This document shows, piece by piece, positions 1 to 7,495 of a stretch of 14,725 bases of DNA. Each line of letters begins with the position of its first letter. The first letter of the stretch is position 1. Source of the DNA: an uncultured Clostridium sp. GTDB taxonomy: Bacteria; Bacillota; Clostridia; Lachnospirales; Lachnospiraceae. Location of the stretch: assembly GCF_900547735.1 (NCBI RefSeq), contig NZ_URHZ01000107.1, positions 1-14,725 on the forward strand, read 5' to 3'. The notes under the pieces are model-generated. The model was given only the letters and a program-made list of their open reading frames with translations. It was not told the origin of the DNA and did not search any database. The translations under genes were made by a program, and so were the position numbers.

Positions 1-1
1 C

Positions 2-55
2 TCCCACTACCCCGTCCGCCGTCTTACAGAGGCGTCCTCGCATCTCAACTAAATC
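2..55. repeat. Left arm of 54-bp terminal inverted repeat
   Basis: This segment is the reverse complement of 14672-14725, with two mismatches (9 against 14718, and 40 against 14687). It ends one base before the TAG stop codon of rhaD at 57-59. It contains a short self-complementary core, GAGGCGTCCTC. No coding function is seen. Because the match runs to the edge of the window, the repeat may continue outside. It could be a dispersed intergenic repeat, an inversion site or an element end. Confidence 0.9.
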
Positions 56-56
56 T

Positions 57-884
57 CTATTTTTCATAAAGGAATTTCTCAGGCAGTTCCAGCCGGAACA
101 CCTCCGCCATATCTTTAAAGTCCTGCACCGATGGGATCTGCCGCTTTTCCTTTGTCACGGACAGTACCTTGATAAGCATCTCTGCGGCCTTTTCCACGGT
201 ATGCATTAAACCGAATGTATTGTCTAAGCTGTCCCCGGCCGCAAAGAGGCCGTGCTGCGCCCAGAGCACCACATCGTATTCCTCCATCATGCCGCAGGTC
301 AGTTCCGCTATCTTTGCCGTGCCCGGAACCATCCACGGGAGCACGCCCATTCCCGACGGAAATGTCATTGCACACTCCGGTTCCATCTCCCAGAGCTCCC
401 TTGTGAATATTTCGTCCTTCAGGGGGAGGATAAACGAAAGAGCGATGATATTGGCCGGGTGGGCGTGGTAAATCACGCGGTATCTTCCGTCCGTCACCCT
501 TTTCTTTACGGCCTGGTTCATCAGATGGGCCGGCAGTTCACTTGTCGGACGGCCCCCTCCGGCCAGTCCCCATACAATCCGGTAGGAAACTCCGTCTTTG
601 CCTATTTCGATCATTCCGAAGGAATCTTCCGGGTCAAGCGTCATGTTGCGCATGAATTTTCCGCTTCCGGTCACATATAAAAAGTCTCCCGCCAGTTCCG
701 GGACACTCACCGGAAGTTCGATCCAGGCACCATCCGTTTTCAGCTCCTCCCGTACCTCATCCACTTCCTCCTCCGTCAGACGGAAGCTTAAGTTCCCGCC
801 ATGGCATTCATGCCAGCCGAGCCTCCAGCCGTCATCCGACATTCTGATAAACCCTTTTGCCGCATTGCTGTCCAGTATTTTCAT
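57..884 (-). CDS. rhaD: L-rhamnulose-1-phosphate aldolase RhaD
   Basis: This cytoplasmic zinc aldolase would cleave L-rhamnulose 1-phosphate into dihydroxyacetone phosphate and L-lactaldehyde, the last step of L-rhamnose breakdown. The start is placed at 884 rather than at the longer frame start (938) because AGGAGG lies 7 bases upstream of this ATG. The resulting 275 residues match the roughly 274 of the E. coli enzyme. Residues aligned by eye with the known site are Glu116 (in RPTSELPAH, catalytic), zinc ligands His140 and His142 (YHAHP), and His211 (WAQHG). These sit one position before their E. coli counterparts. The N-terminal GWHECHGGNLSFR is also typical. It follows rhaB by 61 bases and is the last gene before the left repeat. 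The family also handles related 1-phosphoketoses such as L-fuculose or L-xylulose 1-phosphate, so the natural substrate is inferred from the rhaB pairing. Confidence 0.93.
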   Translation of the reverse strand: MKILDSNAAKGFIRMSDDGWRLGWHECHGGNLSFRLTEEEVDEVREELKTDGAWIELPVSVPELAGDFLYVTGSGKFMRNMTLDPEDSFGMIEIGKDGVSYRIVWGLAGGGRPTSELPAHLMNQAVKKRVTDGRYRVIYHAHPANIIALSFILPLKDEIFTRELWEMEPECAMTFPSGMGVLPWMVPGTAKIAELTCGMMEEYDVVLWAQHGLFAAGDSLDNTFGLMHTVEKAAEMLIKVLSVTKEKRQIPSVQDFKDMAEVFRLELPEKFLYEK

Positions 885-945
885 TCTCTTTCCTCCTGTT
901 TCCGTTCTCCCTAAAAATTTGCTATCCTGAATCATCATTTTAACT

Positions 946-2382
946 TTACACTTCCGGCCGCTCCCGCGGCAGATATTTCTTTATCTCAAACGACGATGCG
1001 GCGCACGCCTGCGCTTCTTCCAGATCCTTAAATACGCCGTACGCCGTCATCTGCGCCATGATATTACCGGCCGCCGTAGCTTCCGCCGGTCCGGCCAGAA
1101 CCGGGACTCCGGCATAGTCGGCCGTGAGCTGGTTCAGGTATCCGGCATTGGAACCGCCGCCCACAATGTGGATCTCCGTACAGGCCTTCCCGGTCACCGT
1201 TTCCAGTTCTTCCCGTATCGCGGCATAGGATTTTGCCAGGCTCCGGTATACGACCGCCGCCAGTTCCCCGGGCGTTTCCGGTATCTGCTGTCCCGTTCTT
1301 TCGCAGAATCCCGTTACCGCCTTTACCATGCTCTCCGGCGCCAGGAATTCATCGCTGTTGCAGTCCACAAAGGAGGCAATCTCCGCTCTCTCCGCCTCCG
1401 CGCACAGCGTCTCAAACGTCATTCCGGGAGCTGTTTCTTTTCTTATATTCTGTATCATCCAAAGTCCCATACTGTTTTTGAGAAGCAGGTTCTTTCCCCC
1501 GAATCCGCCCTCGTTGGTAAATTTAAGGCTCCTTCCCGCTTCACTGATGACCGGTTTCTCCGTAATCATCCCCATTAACGACCAGGTCCCGGAACTGATG
1601 ACGGCTCTTGTTTTTCCTTTGCCGCATTCCGGCAAAACCATCAGGGCGGAGGCCGTATCATGGGTGGCGGGAAGGATCACGTCACAGTCAAACCCCACCT
1701 TTTCTTTCACCTCATCCCTCAGTCTTCCCAGCCGCTCTCCCGGCATTTTGACCGGTAAAAGAAGACGGTCCGGTATCCCCAGCTTTACGGCCAGCTCCCG
1801 GTCCCAATCCTTTTTCTTTGGATCGAGGAGCTGGCTAGTGGACGCGTTCGTATATTCCTGTACCCTCCGGCCTGTCAGGTAGCAGCCAAAGTAATCCGGA
1901 ATCATGAGCATACACCGGGCCTGCCGGAGGAGTTCCGGCCTGTCCCGCACGTCCGCCGCCAACTGGCAGAGCGTATTGAATTCGGCCATCTGGATTCCCG
2001 TTCTCTTATAAAGTTCCTGTTCGGAAATATTTTCCCATATGCTGCGGTAAATCCCGCTGGTCCTCCTGTCGCGGTGATTTGCCGCATTCCCCAGAATCCG
2101 CCCTTCCCGGTCCAGAAACACATAATCTAATCCCCATGTGTCAATCCCCATGCAGGCCGGTATTTTCCCCGCATCCCGGCAGCGTTTCATCCCTTCCATA
2201 AGCTGCATTGTCAGGGATTCGATATCCCAGCACATCATATGATCCCTTATCACGGGGCTGTTGGAAAAACGGTAGACTTCCTGCATCCTGATCCTGTCCC
2301 CGTCCCGGACGGCCAGGATGTGCCTGCCCCCGGACGCGCCGAAGTCTGCCGCCAGGTAATATTTCTTCTCAGCTTCTTTCAT
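946..2382 (-). CDS. rhaB: Rhamnulokinase RhaB
   Basis: This FGGY-family kinase transfers phosphate from ATP to carbon 1 of L-rhamnulose in the cytoplasm. The 478 residues fit the family. The N-terminal phosphate-binding motif is ADFGASGGR (12-20). IDTWGLDYVFLD (80-91) is diagnostic of rhamnulokinases. The probable catalytic base is Asp242 in HDTASA (241-246), followed by SGTWSL (264-269). The C-terminal ATP site has GGGSNAGYLNQ (408-418) and GPAEATAAGN (431-440). The ATG at 2382 is preceded by AGGAGG five bases away. It lies 61 bases before rhaD and downstream of an intrinsic terminator (2442-2467). No obvious promoter is seen in the 60 bases between that terminator and the start, so expression probably depends on readthrough. 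Relatives also accept L-fuculose and L-xylulose. Confidence 0.93.
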   Translation of the reverse strand: MKEAEKKYYLAADFGASGGRHILAVRDGDRIRMQEVYRFSNSPVIRDHMMCWDIESLTMQLMEGMKRCRDAGKIPACMGIDTWGLDYVFLDREGRILGNAANHRDRRTSGIYRSIWENISEQELYKRTGIQMAEFNTLCQLAADVRDRPELLRQARCMLMIPDYFGCYLTGRRVQEYTNASTSQLLDPKKKDWDRELAVKLGIPDRLLLPVKMPGERLGRLRDEVKEKVGFDCDVILPATHDTASALMVLPECGKGKTRAVISSGTWSLMGMITEKPVISEAGRSLKFTNEGGFGGKNLLLKNSMGLWMIQNIRKETAPGMTFETLCAEAERAEIASFVDCNSDEFLAPESMVKAVTGFCERTGQQIPETPGELAAVVYRSLAKSYAAIREELETVTGKACTEIHIVGGGSNAGYLNQLTADYAGVPVLAGPAEATAAGNIMAQMTAYGVFKDLEEAQACAASSFEIKKYLPRERPEV

Positions 2383-2441
2383 CTTCTCCTCCTATCCTTA
2401 TGAGCCGATGGGGCCGCAGGCCGCTAAATGTCCGTATCAGC

Positions 2442-2467
2442 AAAAAGGCCGGTCACCATGACCGGCC
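2442..2467 (-). terminator. Intrinsic terminator between xylB-like gene and rhaB
   Basis: A perfect 9-bp stem GGCCGGTCA/TGACCGGCC (2447-2455 with 2459-2467) has a 3-base loop. On the minus strand it is followed by five T residues (2442-2446). It lies 68 bases after the end of the xylulokinase-like gene and 60 bases before rhaB. It should reduce or stop transcription into rhaBD. Confidence 0.85.
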
Positions 2468-2534
2468 TCGCTCCCGGCATGGAGCCGCTCACCGGCGCCA
2501 CACCGCATCCTATCCTCTGCCGCGCTTGTGCGCT

Positions 2535-4031
2535 TTACTCCTCTGTCCCCCCGGTTATGTACTGCAGGCCCTTTTGAATCCTCAGGTATTTGCCGTACTG
2601 CCTGTTACAGACCGCTGCCGCCTCCGGCTGGGGTTCAAAGCAGTTCTGGATTTTTACCGTTCCCTCCGATATCTGCTCCAGGGAATCAAAGCAGCCGCAA
2701 TGGTATGCCGCCAGCAGGGCGATGCCGAAGGCCGGTCCTATCATTCCGTCCATCTGCTCGATGCGGATATTCAGCACGTTGGCCAGAGTCTGCATCCACA
2801 CCCGGCTCCTGGCGCCTCCGCCCACCACCTTCACGCTGCCGAACCGGCACAGGGGAAGACGCATCTTCTCGGCCAGCTCCCGAAAGCTGAAGCAGAGTCC
2901 CTCAATCACTGCATACAGCATATCGGAGCGGTCCGTCTCCGTGCTCAGTCCGATGAACGACCCCCTGATATCGGGATCCGCATAGAGCGTCTTTTCCCCC
3001 ATCAAATGAGGATAGAAAAGCACGCCGCTCCCCGCGGATTTCTCTACATCCACCAGATTGTCCACTTCGGAATAATCCGCCTCCATGATTCCGCGCACCC
3101 ACCAGTCAAACGTGCTTCCGTTGGACTGCACGGCTCCCTGGATCAGATAGGAATAGCTCTTATCGTCAAAAGAAAACAGAATCATCTTTCCCTTTGCATT
3201 GTCCCTGATTTCCGCCACTGGCATCATGAACACGCCCGATGTACCCAGGGAAATGACGGGATAGCCCCGGCCCAGACAGCCCGTGGAAATGGCCGTCGCG
3301 GGATTGTCTCCCGTCCCGGTCAGAACCTCTGTCTCCCGGCTCAGGGAAAAGCGCTCCGCAATTTCCTCCTTAAGAGTCCCGGCCGCGAGAACGCTGCCCC
3401 GCACCTCCGGGTACATCTCCTCGTCAAGGCCGATTAACTCCCTCATCTCGGGCGACCATTTCCGCTCTTTAATCTGGTAGAGGCAGGACGTGGAGGCCTC
3501 GCAGTAGTCCGTTCCATAATGGCCGGTCAGACGGTACACGAGATAGTCGGGACCAATCAGAAATTTCCTTATTTTCTTAAAATTTTCAGGCTCATTCTCC
3601 TTCAGCCAGTAGAGATTGGCCGCCGGACTTCCGGTGGAAATGGTTCTGGCCAGATATTCTCCCTCCGGAAAATCCCGAATCCGCTCTTTGAGTTCCGGAA
3701 TCAGATCTTTCGTCCTGATATCGTTCCACATCAGCGCGGGCCGGACCGATTTTCCTTCCTCGTCCAGAACGGCCAGCGTGTGCATCTGGCCCGTCACTCC
3801 AATCCCTCTGATCAGGCTCCGGTCACACTGCTTAAAAATCCGTTCCATGGCGCTCATCATACAGTCGTACCAAATCTCCGGATCGATTTCACTGAAACCT
3901 CTCTCCGGCTGGGCCGCCTGATATTCCTCCGTGATCTGTGCCAGCACATTTTTATTTCCGTCTATCAGTACCAGCTTCATTGCAGAGGTTCCTAAATCTA
4001 TGCCTAAAAATGTATGTTTTGTTTGTTCCAT
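2535..4031 (-). CDS. xylB: Xylulokinase-like FGGY carbohydrate kinase
   Basis: This is an ATP-dependent ketose kinase, closest by motif order to xylulokinase, which makes D-xylulose 5-phosphate. Visible features in the 498-residue form are GIDLGTSAMK (10-19), GQMHTL (81-86, the substrate-loop GQMH of XylB), WNDIR (102-106), SPAANLYWLKENEPE (135-149), GPDYLVYRLTG (160-170) and GTGDNPATA (239-247) with likely catalytic Asp242. A C-terminal GGGARSRVWMQTLAN ATP-site block is also present. A GTG 12 bases upstream (4043) is in frame. However, the ATG at 4031 has AAGGTGG eight bases away and the GTG lies inside that Shine-Dalgarno sequence, so 4031 is chosen. It follows the class II aldolase gene after 65 bases containing a strong hairpin. 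The family assignment is firm, but the sugar is uncertain because no xylose isomerase lies nearby. Confidence 0.85.
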   Translation of the reverse strand: MEQTKHTFLGIDLGTSAMKLVLIDGNKNVLAQITEEYQAAQPERGFSEIDPEIWYDCMMSAMERIFKQCDRSLIRGIGVTGQMHTLAVLDEEGKSVRPALMWNDIRTKDLIPELKERIRDFPEGEYLARTISTGSPAANLYWLKENEPENFKKIRKFLIGPDYLVYRLTGHYGTDYCEASTSCLYQIKERKWSPEMRELIGLDEEMYPEVRGSVLAAGTLKEEIAERFSLSRETEVLTGTGDNPATAISTGCLGRGYPVISLGTSGVFMMPVAEIRDNAKGKMILFSFDDKSYSYLIQGAVQSNGSTFDWWVRGIMEADYSEVDNLVDVEKSAGSGVLFYPHLMGEKTLYADPDIRGSFIGLSTETDRSDMLYAVIEGLCFSFRELAEKMRLPLCRFGSVKVVGGGARSRVWMQTLANVLNIRIEQMDGMIGPAFGIALLAAYHCGCFDSLEQISEGTVKIQNCFEPQPEAAAVCNRQYGKYLRIQKGLQYITGGTEE

Positions 4032-4050
4032 ACTGCAATCCACCTTTACG

Positions 4051-4090
4051 GATGACGGCGGGGCGCATCTGCCCGTCTCCCACCGCCATC
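4051..4090 (-). other. Intergenic hairpin before the xylB-like gene
   Basis: On the minus strand, GATGGCGGTGGG (4079-4090) pairs with CCCCGCCGTCATC (4051-4063) through about 12 pairs including two G-T wobbles. No T-run follows, so it is not a standard terminator. It lies just upstream of the ribosome binding site of the xylulokinase-like gene and may serve as an mRNA processing or stability element. Confidence 0.5.
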
Positions 4091-4096
4091 AAATGA

Positions 4097-4933
4097 TTAG
4101 TTTTCGTTAATCATCGTGACCAGTTCCCTGGCCTTTCTGCTCACATTCTCAACTGATTCAACGCTCAGATGAATTACGTCGTGCTCATTGTGGTTCGTCT
4201 CATAAGCCTCGCCAAATGTGCGTATGTATTCTTTTCTCAAATCCGAACCATAGTTAATCTTGATCAGGCCGTGTTTCTTAGCCTCCCAGATTACCTCCTT
4301 CGGGATTCCGGAACCGCCGTGAAGTACCAGCGGAACGGAGGAAACTTCATTTATTTTTGCCAGCAGCGGAATATCAATCTGTGGATTCAGGCACAGTCCA
4401 TGGACATTGCCCACGGATACGGCCAGGGTATCGCAGCCCGTCTGTTCCACAAAGTCGGCCACCATCGCCGGGTCGGTCTTGCACTCCGCTTCATTTACCA
4501 CGTCCTCTTCTTTCCCCTGGAGGGCGCCGAGCTCCGCCTCCACCGGAATACCGTAGAAATGGCAGTATTCTGCGGCGCGGCGGCACTCTTTTACATTTTC
4601 CTCAAACGGTAAGTGGGAGGCGTCGATCATGATGGAGGTAAATCCTGCATCCACGCATGCCTTAACATCTTCAAAGGACTTGCCGTGATCCAGGTGAAGT
4701 CCGATCGGCGTATCCGAATTTTTAACGGCATCCTGCGCTATCATGGCAATGACGCGCGGGTTGGAAAGCCGCAGGTTATTGGAGGATATCTGAATATATC
4801 CAGGCAAATCGGCCTCCTGCAGTCCTCTTGCTATCGCATAGGTCATTTCCAGGTTGGTCGTATTAAACGCCGGTAATACGTGATGATATTTCTTGGCAAA
4901 TTCCATAAGGTCAAAACCATTTACAAGTTTCAT
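4097..4933 (-). CDS. Class II (zinc) ketose-phosphate aldolase, FbaA/GatY/KbaY family
   Basis: This is a metal-dependent cytoplasmic aldolase of the fructose/tagatose-bisphosphate family, which cleaves a ketose phosphate to dihydroxyacetone phosphate and an aldehyde. The 278 residues match family length. Visible site residues are Asp82 (catalytic) and His83 (zinc) in LHLDHG (79-84), VEAELG (131-136), His178 in GNVHG (175-179), and His205 with the phosphate loop in HGGSGIP (205-211). MIDASH (102-107) is also typical. The phosphate-binding segment usually reads N-x-A/D-T-D but is KINYGSDLR (225-233) here, so this may not be an ordinary glycolytic FBP aldolase. The ATG has GGAGGAG six bases upstream. 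It lies 44 bases after an FGGY kinase and 65 bases before a second one, so it probably acts on a product of one of these kinases. The exact substrate cannot be read from the sequence. Confidence 0.85.
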   Translation of the reverse strand: MKLVNGFDLMEFAKKYHHVLPAFNTTNLEMTYAIARGLQEADLPGYIQISSNNLRLSNPRVIAMIAQDAVKNSDTPIGLHLDHGKSFEDVKACVDAGFTSIMIDASHLPFEENVKECRRAAEYCHFYGIPVEAELGALQGKEEDVVNEAECKTDPAMVADFVEQTGCDTLAVSVGNVHGLCLNPQIDIPLLAKINEVSSVPLVLHGGSGIPKEVIWEAKKHGLIKINYGSDLRKEYIRTFGEAYETNHNEHDVIHLSVESVENVSRKARELVTMINEN

Positions 4934-4977
4934 AATTCTCTCCTCCGTCTTTCTTTTTTATCTCATTTTTCGGGTTG

Positions 4978-6465
4978 TCACTTGAAGTCATACATTCTTT
5001 CATACAGGATTTTGTATTTCGCGAATTTTTCCATATAGTACTCATGCATGGCGGGATCGGGTAAAAACTCTTTTCTGATCTTTACGGCCCTTCTGATTCC
5101 TTCTTCCAGGGAAGTGTAGGCCCCCGTGCCCGATGCGGCCATCAGCATGCAGCCCACGGTCCCCGATTCCTCATTTTCCAGGGAAAGAACCTTCATATTG
5201 AATATGTCGGCCCGTATCTGAAGCGTCAGTTCGGAGGCCGCGCCTCCTCCTGTCGCCACAATGCGGTTCATCTCTGTACCCAGCGTTTTGAGGCGCTCAT
5301 AGGACAGATACATCTGGAACGCCATTCCCTCCAGAATCGCCCGGTAGATTTCCTCCGCCCTTGTATGGATGGTGAGGCCGGTAATGGTCCCTCTGGCGTC
5401 CATGGAAAGATCCGGATTTCCGGACGAGCCGAACTGCGGGAGCACCATGACGTCCGTGCGGATATCCCTGACGGCTCTGTCGATACAGGAATAGAAATTT
5501 GCTCCCTTCGCATCGCACTCCATCTTAAATCCCTTTAAAATGCTGTCCCTCGCCCAGTTTTTGAGCGCTCCGCAGGTCGTCACCTCCAGGCTTGAAAGGT
5601 AAGTCCCCGGCAGGATATAGGGGATGCAGGTAAAATCATTTTCTATCATATAAGGCGTCATCATGGCCTCCGGAAGCATCGTGAACAGGAATTCGCACGT
5701 TCCCATCCCGCATTCTCCCTCCCCGTTCGCGCAAAGGCCGCTTCCAAGGGCGGCGCAGCTCTGGTCATGGCCCCCGACCACCAGTTTCATATCGGGATTT
5801 AGATGAAGCTCCTTTGCCGCCCCGGGAAGTATCGTTCCAATCACGGTACAGGGTTTCACCGGCGTTGACATCTGTTCCTTCCTGATTCCCGCAAGGCCCA
5901 GCAGTTCTTCCGACCAGTCCATCTTCCTGATATCGAAGGCCATGCTGCGGGCCGCCGAGGAATAGCTCACCATCCGTTTTCCGGTCAGCATATATCCGAC
6001 AAAATCCTCATAAAAAAGAATGGCGTCCGCCTTTTTCACCGCGTCCGTATTCCGGTTCAGCCACATGTATTTGGGCAGGCCGTAAAGCTCGTTGGGAGGG
6101 AGGCCGGTGATTTCAAAGATTCTCTGCGCACCCATTGTTTCTATAATTTCTTCCGTCTCTTTAATTCCCCTGGAATCGCCCGTCAGCATGGAATTGGCCA
6201 GGGCTTTTCCCTCTTTGTCAAGGCAGACCACGGATTCTCCAAGGCTCGTGACGGCCATGGCCTCTATCGTTTCAGGACAGCGCTCTCCCACTTCACGGAG
6301 CACCTCTTTTACATTTTTCATGACGGTCTCCGGGTTCAATTCCCTGTGCCCGCCGCCGCCCAGCTCCTCATACGTTCTGGAAGCTGTAAAAAGTACGTTC
6401 CCATCCAGGTCATAGACCAGCATTTTACTCCCGCTGGTTCCGACATCCAGTCCTGCAAATGCCAT
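4978..6465 (-). CDS. FGGY-family carbohydrate kinase of unassigned substrate
   Basis: This sugar kinase of 495 residues has a full FGGY architecture. The N-terminal lobe has GLDVGTSGSK (5-14) and a substrate segment around SLGESVVCLD (74-83). GGHDQSCAALG (231-241) carries likely catalytic Asp234. MGTCEFL (254-260) occupies the place of the SxGTS/W motif. The C-terminal lobe has QFGSSGNPD (344-352) and the ATP site GGGAASELTLQ (406-416). It is clearly different from the rhamnulokinase and xylulokinase-like proteins of the same operon: it has neither GQMH nor IDTWG. It therefore belongs to a less studied branch, perhaps near YgcE/fuculokinase-type enzymes. The ATG is preceded by AAGGAG five bases away. 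It starts 28 bases after the permease gene ends, which suggests it handles the imported sugar first. Confidence 0.85.
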   Translation of the reverse strand: MAFAGLDVGTSGSKMLVYDLDGNVLFTASRTYEELGGGGHRELNPETVMKNVKEVLREVGERCPETIEAMAVTSLGESVVCLDKEGKALANSMLTGDSRGIKETEEIIETMGAQRIFEITGLPPNELYGLPKYMWLNRNTDAVKKADAILFYEDFVGYMLTGKRMVSYSSAARSMAFDIRKMDWSEELLGLAGIRKEQMSTPVKPCTVIGTILPGAAKELHLNPDMKLVVGGHDQSCAALGSGLCANGEGECGMGTCEFLFTMLPEAMMTPYMIENDFTCIPYILPGTYLSSLEVTTCGALKNWARDSILKGFKMECDAKGANFYSCIDRAVRDIRTDVMVLPQFGSSGNPDLSMDARGTITGLTIHTRAEEIYRAILEGMAFQMYLSYERLKTLGTEMNRIVATGGGAASELTLQIRADIFNMKVLSLENEESGTVGCMLMAASGTGAYTSLEEGIRRAVKIRKEFLPDPAMHEYYMEKFAKYKILYERMYDFK

Positions 6466-6493
6466 AGTATCTCCTTTTATGAATTGCCCTTTA

Positions 6494-7471
6494 TTACTGT
6501 TGTTTGGAGCGGCTCTTCTTGAATACGTCGATGACCACGGCTACCATGATGATGATTCCCTTGAATACGCCCTGCCAGAAGGAGTTGATTCCCATCAGGT
6601 TCAGGCCGTTTGTGATAACGCCGATGATCAGAATACCGATAAAGGTGCCGCCCACGGTTCCTACGCCGCCCGACATGCTCGTTCCGCCGATTACAACGGC
6701 CGCGATGGCGTCCATCTCAAACCCGTTGCCCAGTGTCGCCGCCGCCGAACCAAGACGGGCCGACCACACGATTCCACCCACGCCGCAGAGCAGGCCGATG
6801 AGGATGTAGGGAAGCATGTTGTATTTCTTTACATTGACGCCGGAGTATTTCGCCGCCGTCTTGTTGCCGCCCAGCGCATAGATATAATACCCAAACCGTG
6901 TCTTATTTAATAAAATCCAGGTCGCAATCAGGATAACGGCCGCGTAAATGATAATGATTGACACTCCGCCCAGGCTCGTATTGCCGAGTCCCGTATAGGT
7001 GGCGTTGCGCACACGGATTGTCACGCCGCCGGAGATAATCTCGGTGAGCCCGCGGCCGATACACTGCGTCGCCAGCGTGGCGACGAATGCGGGAACCTGC
7101 AGATAGGCGATGGCAAAACCGTTGATGGTTCCCACCAGAGCGCCCACCGCCAGGCAGCTTATCACGGTTACCCATACCGGAGCATTTAAGTTGGTAATCA
7201 TATAGGCGCCGATAACGCCCGTCAGACCGACGGTGGAACCGACGGAAATATCAATCTCTCCCATCAGAATCGCAAGCAGCATGCCGCAGCAGATGATTGC
7301 GTTAACCGAGTTGGATTTTAAAAGGTTTAAAAGGTTCGATGACGTTAAAAACTTCGGTGTGGAAACCGAAACGATGATGATAAGCAGGATCAGACCGATG
7401 ATCGTTCCGATATTACGCTTCAGATAAGCAGAGCCTGTGAACGGAACTCCCAGTTCCTTCTTCTTTTCCAT
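6494..7471 (-). CDS. Sugar ABC transporter permease (RbsC-like)
   Basis: This is the integral membrane subunit of a ribose/xylose/rhamnose-class importer and would work as a homodimer in the cytoplasmic membrane. The 325 residues include about eight to ten hydrophobic segments, beginning with IIGLILLIIIVSVS (24-37). The family hallmark GEIDISVGST lies at 71-80. GGNKTAAKYSG (201-211) is the cytoplasmic loop expected to contact the ATPase. The small-residue-rich IGGTSMSGGVGTVGGT (261-276) and a basic C-terminus are also typical. The ATG has AGGAGG seven bases upstream, and the gene follows the ATPase gene by 24 bases. The specific sugar cannot be read from the permease. Confidence 0.9.
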   Translation of the reverse strand: MEKKKELGVPFTGSAYLKRNIGTIIGLILLIIIVSVSTPKFLTSSNLLNLLKSNSVNAIICCGMLLAILMGEIDISVGSTVGLTGVIGAYMITNLNAPVWVTVISCLAVGALVGTINGFAIAYLQVPAFVATLATQCIGRGLTEIISGGVTIRVRNATYTGLGNTSLGGVSIIIIYAAVILIATWILLNKTRFGYYIYALGGNKTAAKYSGVNVKKYNMLPYILIGLLCGVGGIVWSARLGSAAATLGNGFEMDAIAAVVIGGTSMSGGVGTVGGTFIGILIIGVITNGLNLMGINSFWQGVFKGIIIMVAVVIDVFKKSRSKQQ

Positions 7472-7495
7472 AGTTGTACCTCCTAAAAATTTTCC

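Noticed and set aside
2400..3437. 345-codon open frame on the + strand
   Set aside because: It lies antisense to the xylulokinase-like gene, has His/Arg-rich low-information sequence, no family motifs and no ribosome binding site. It is a shadow of GC-rich third positions.
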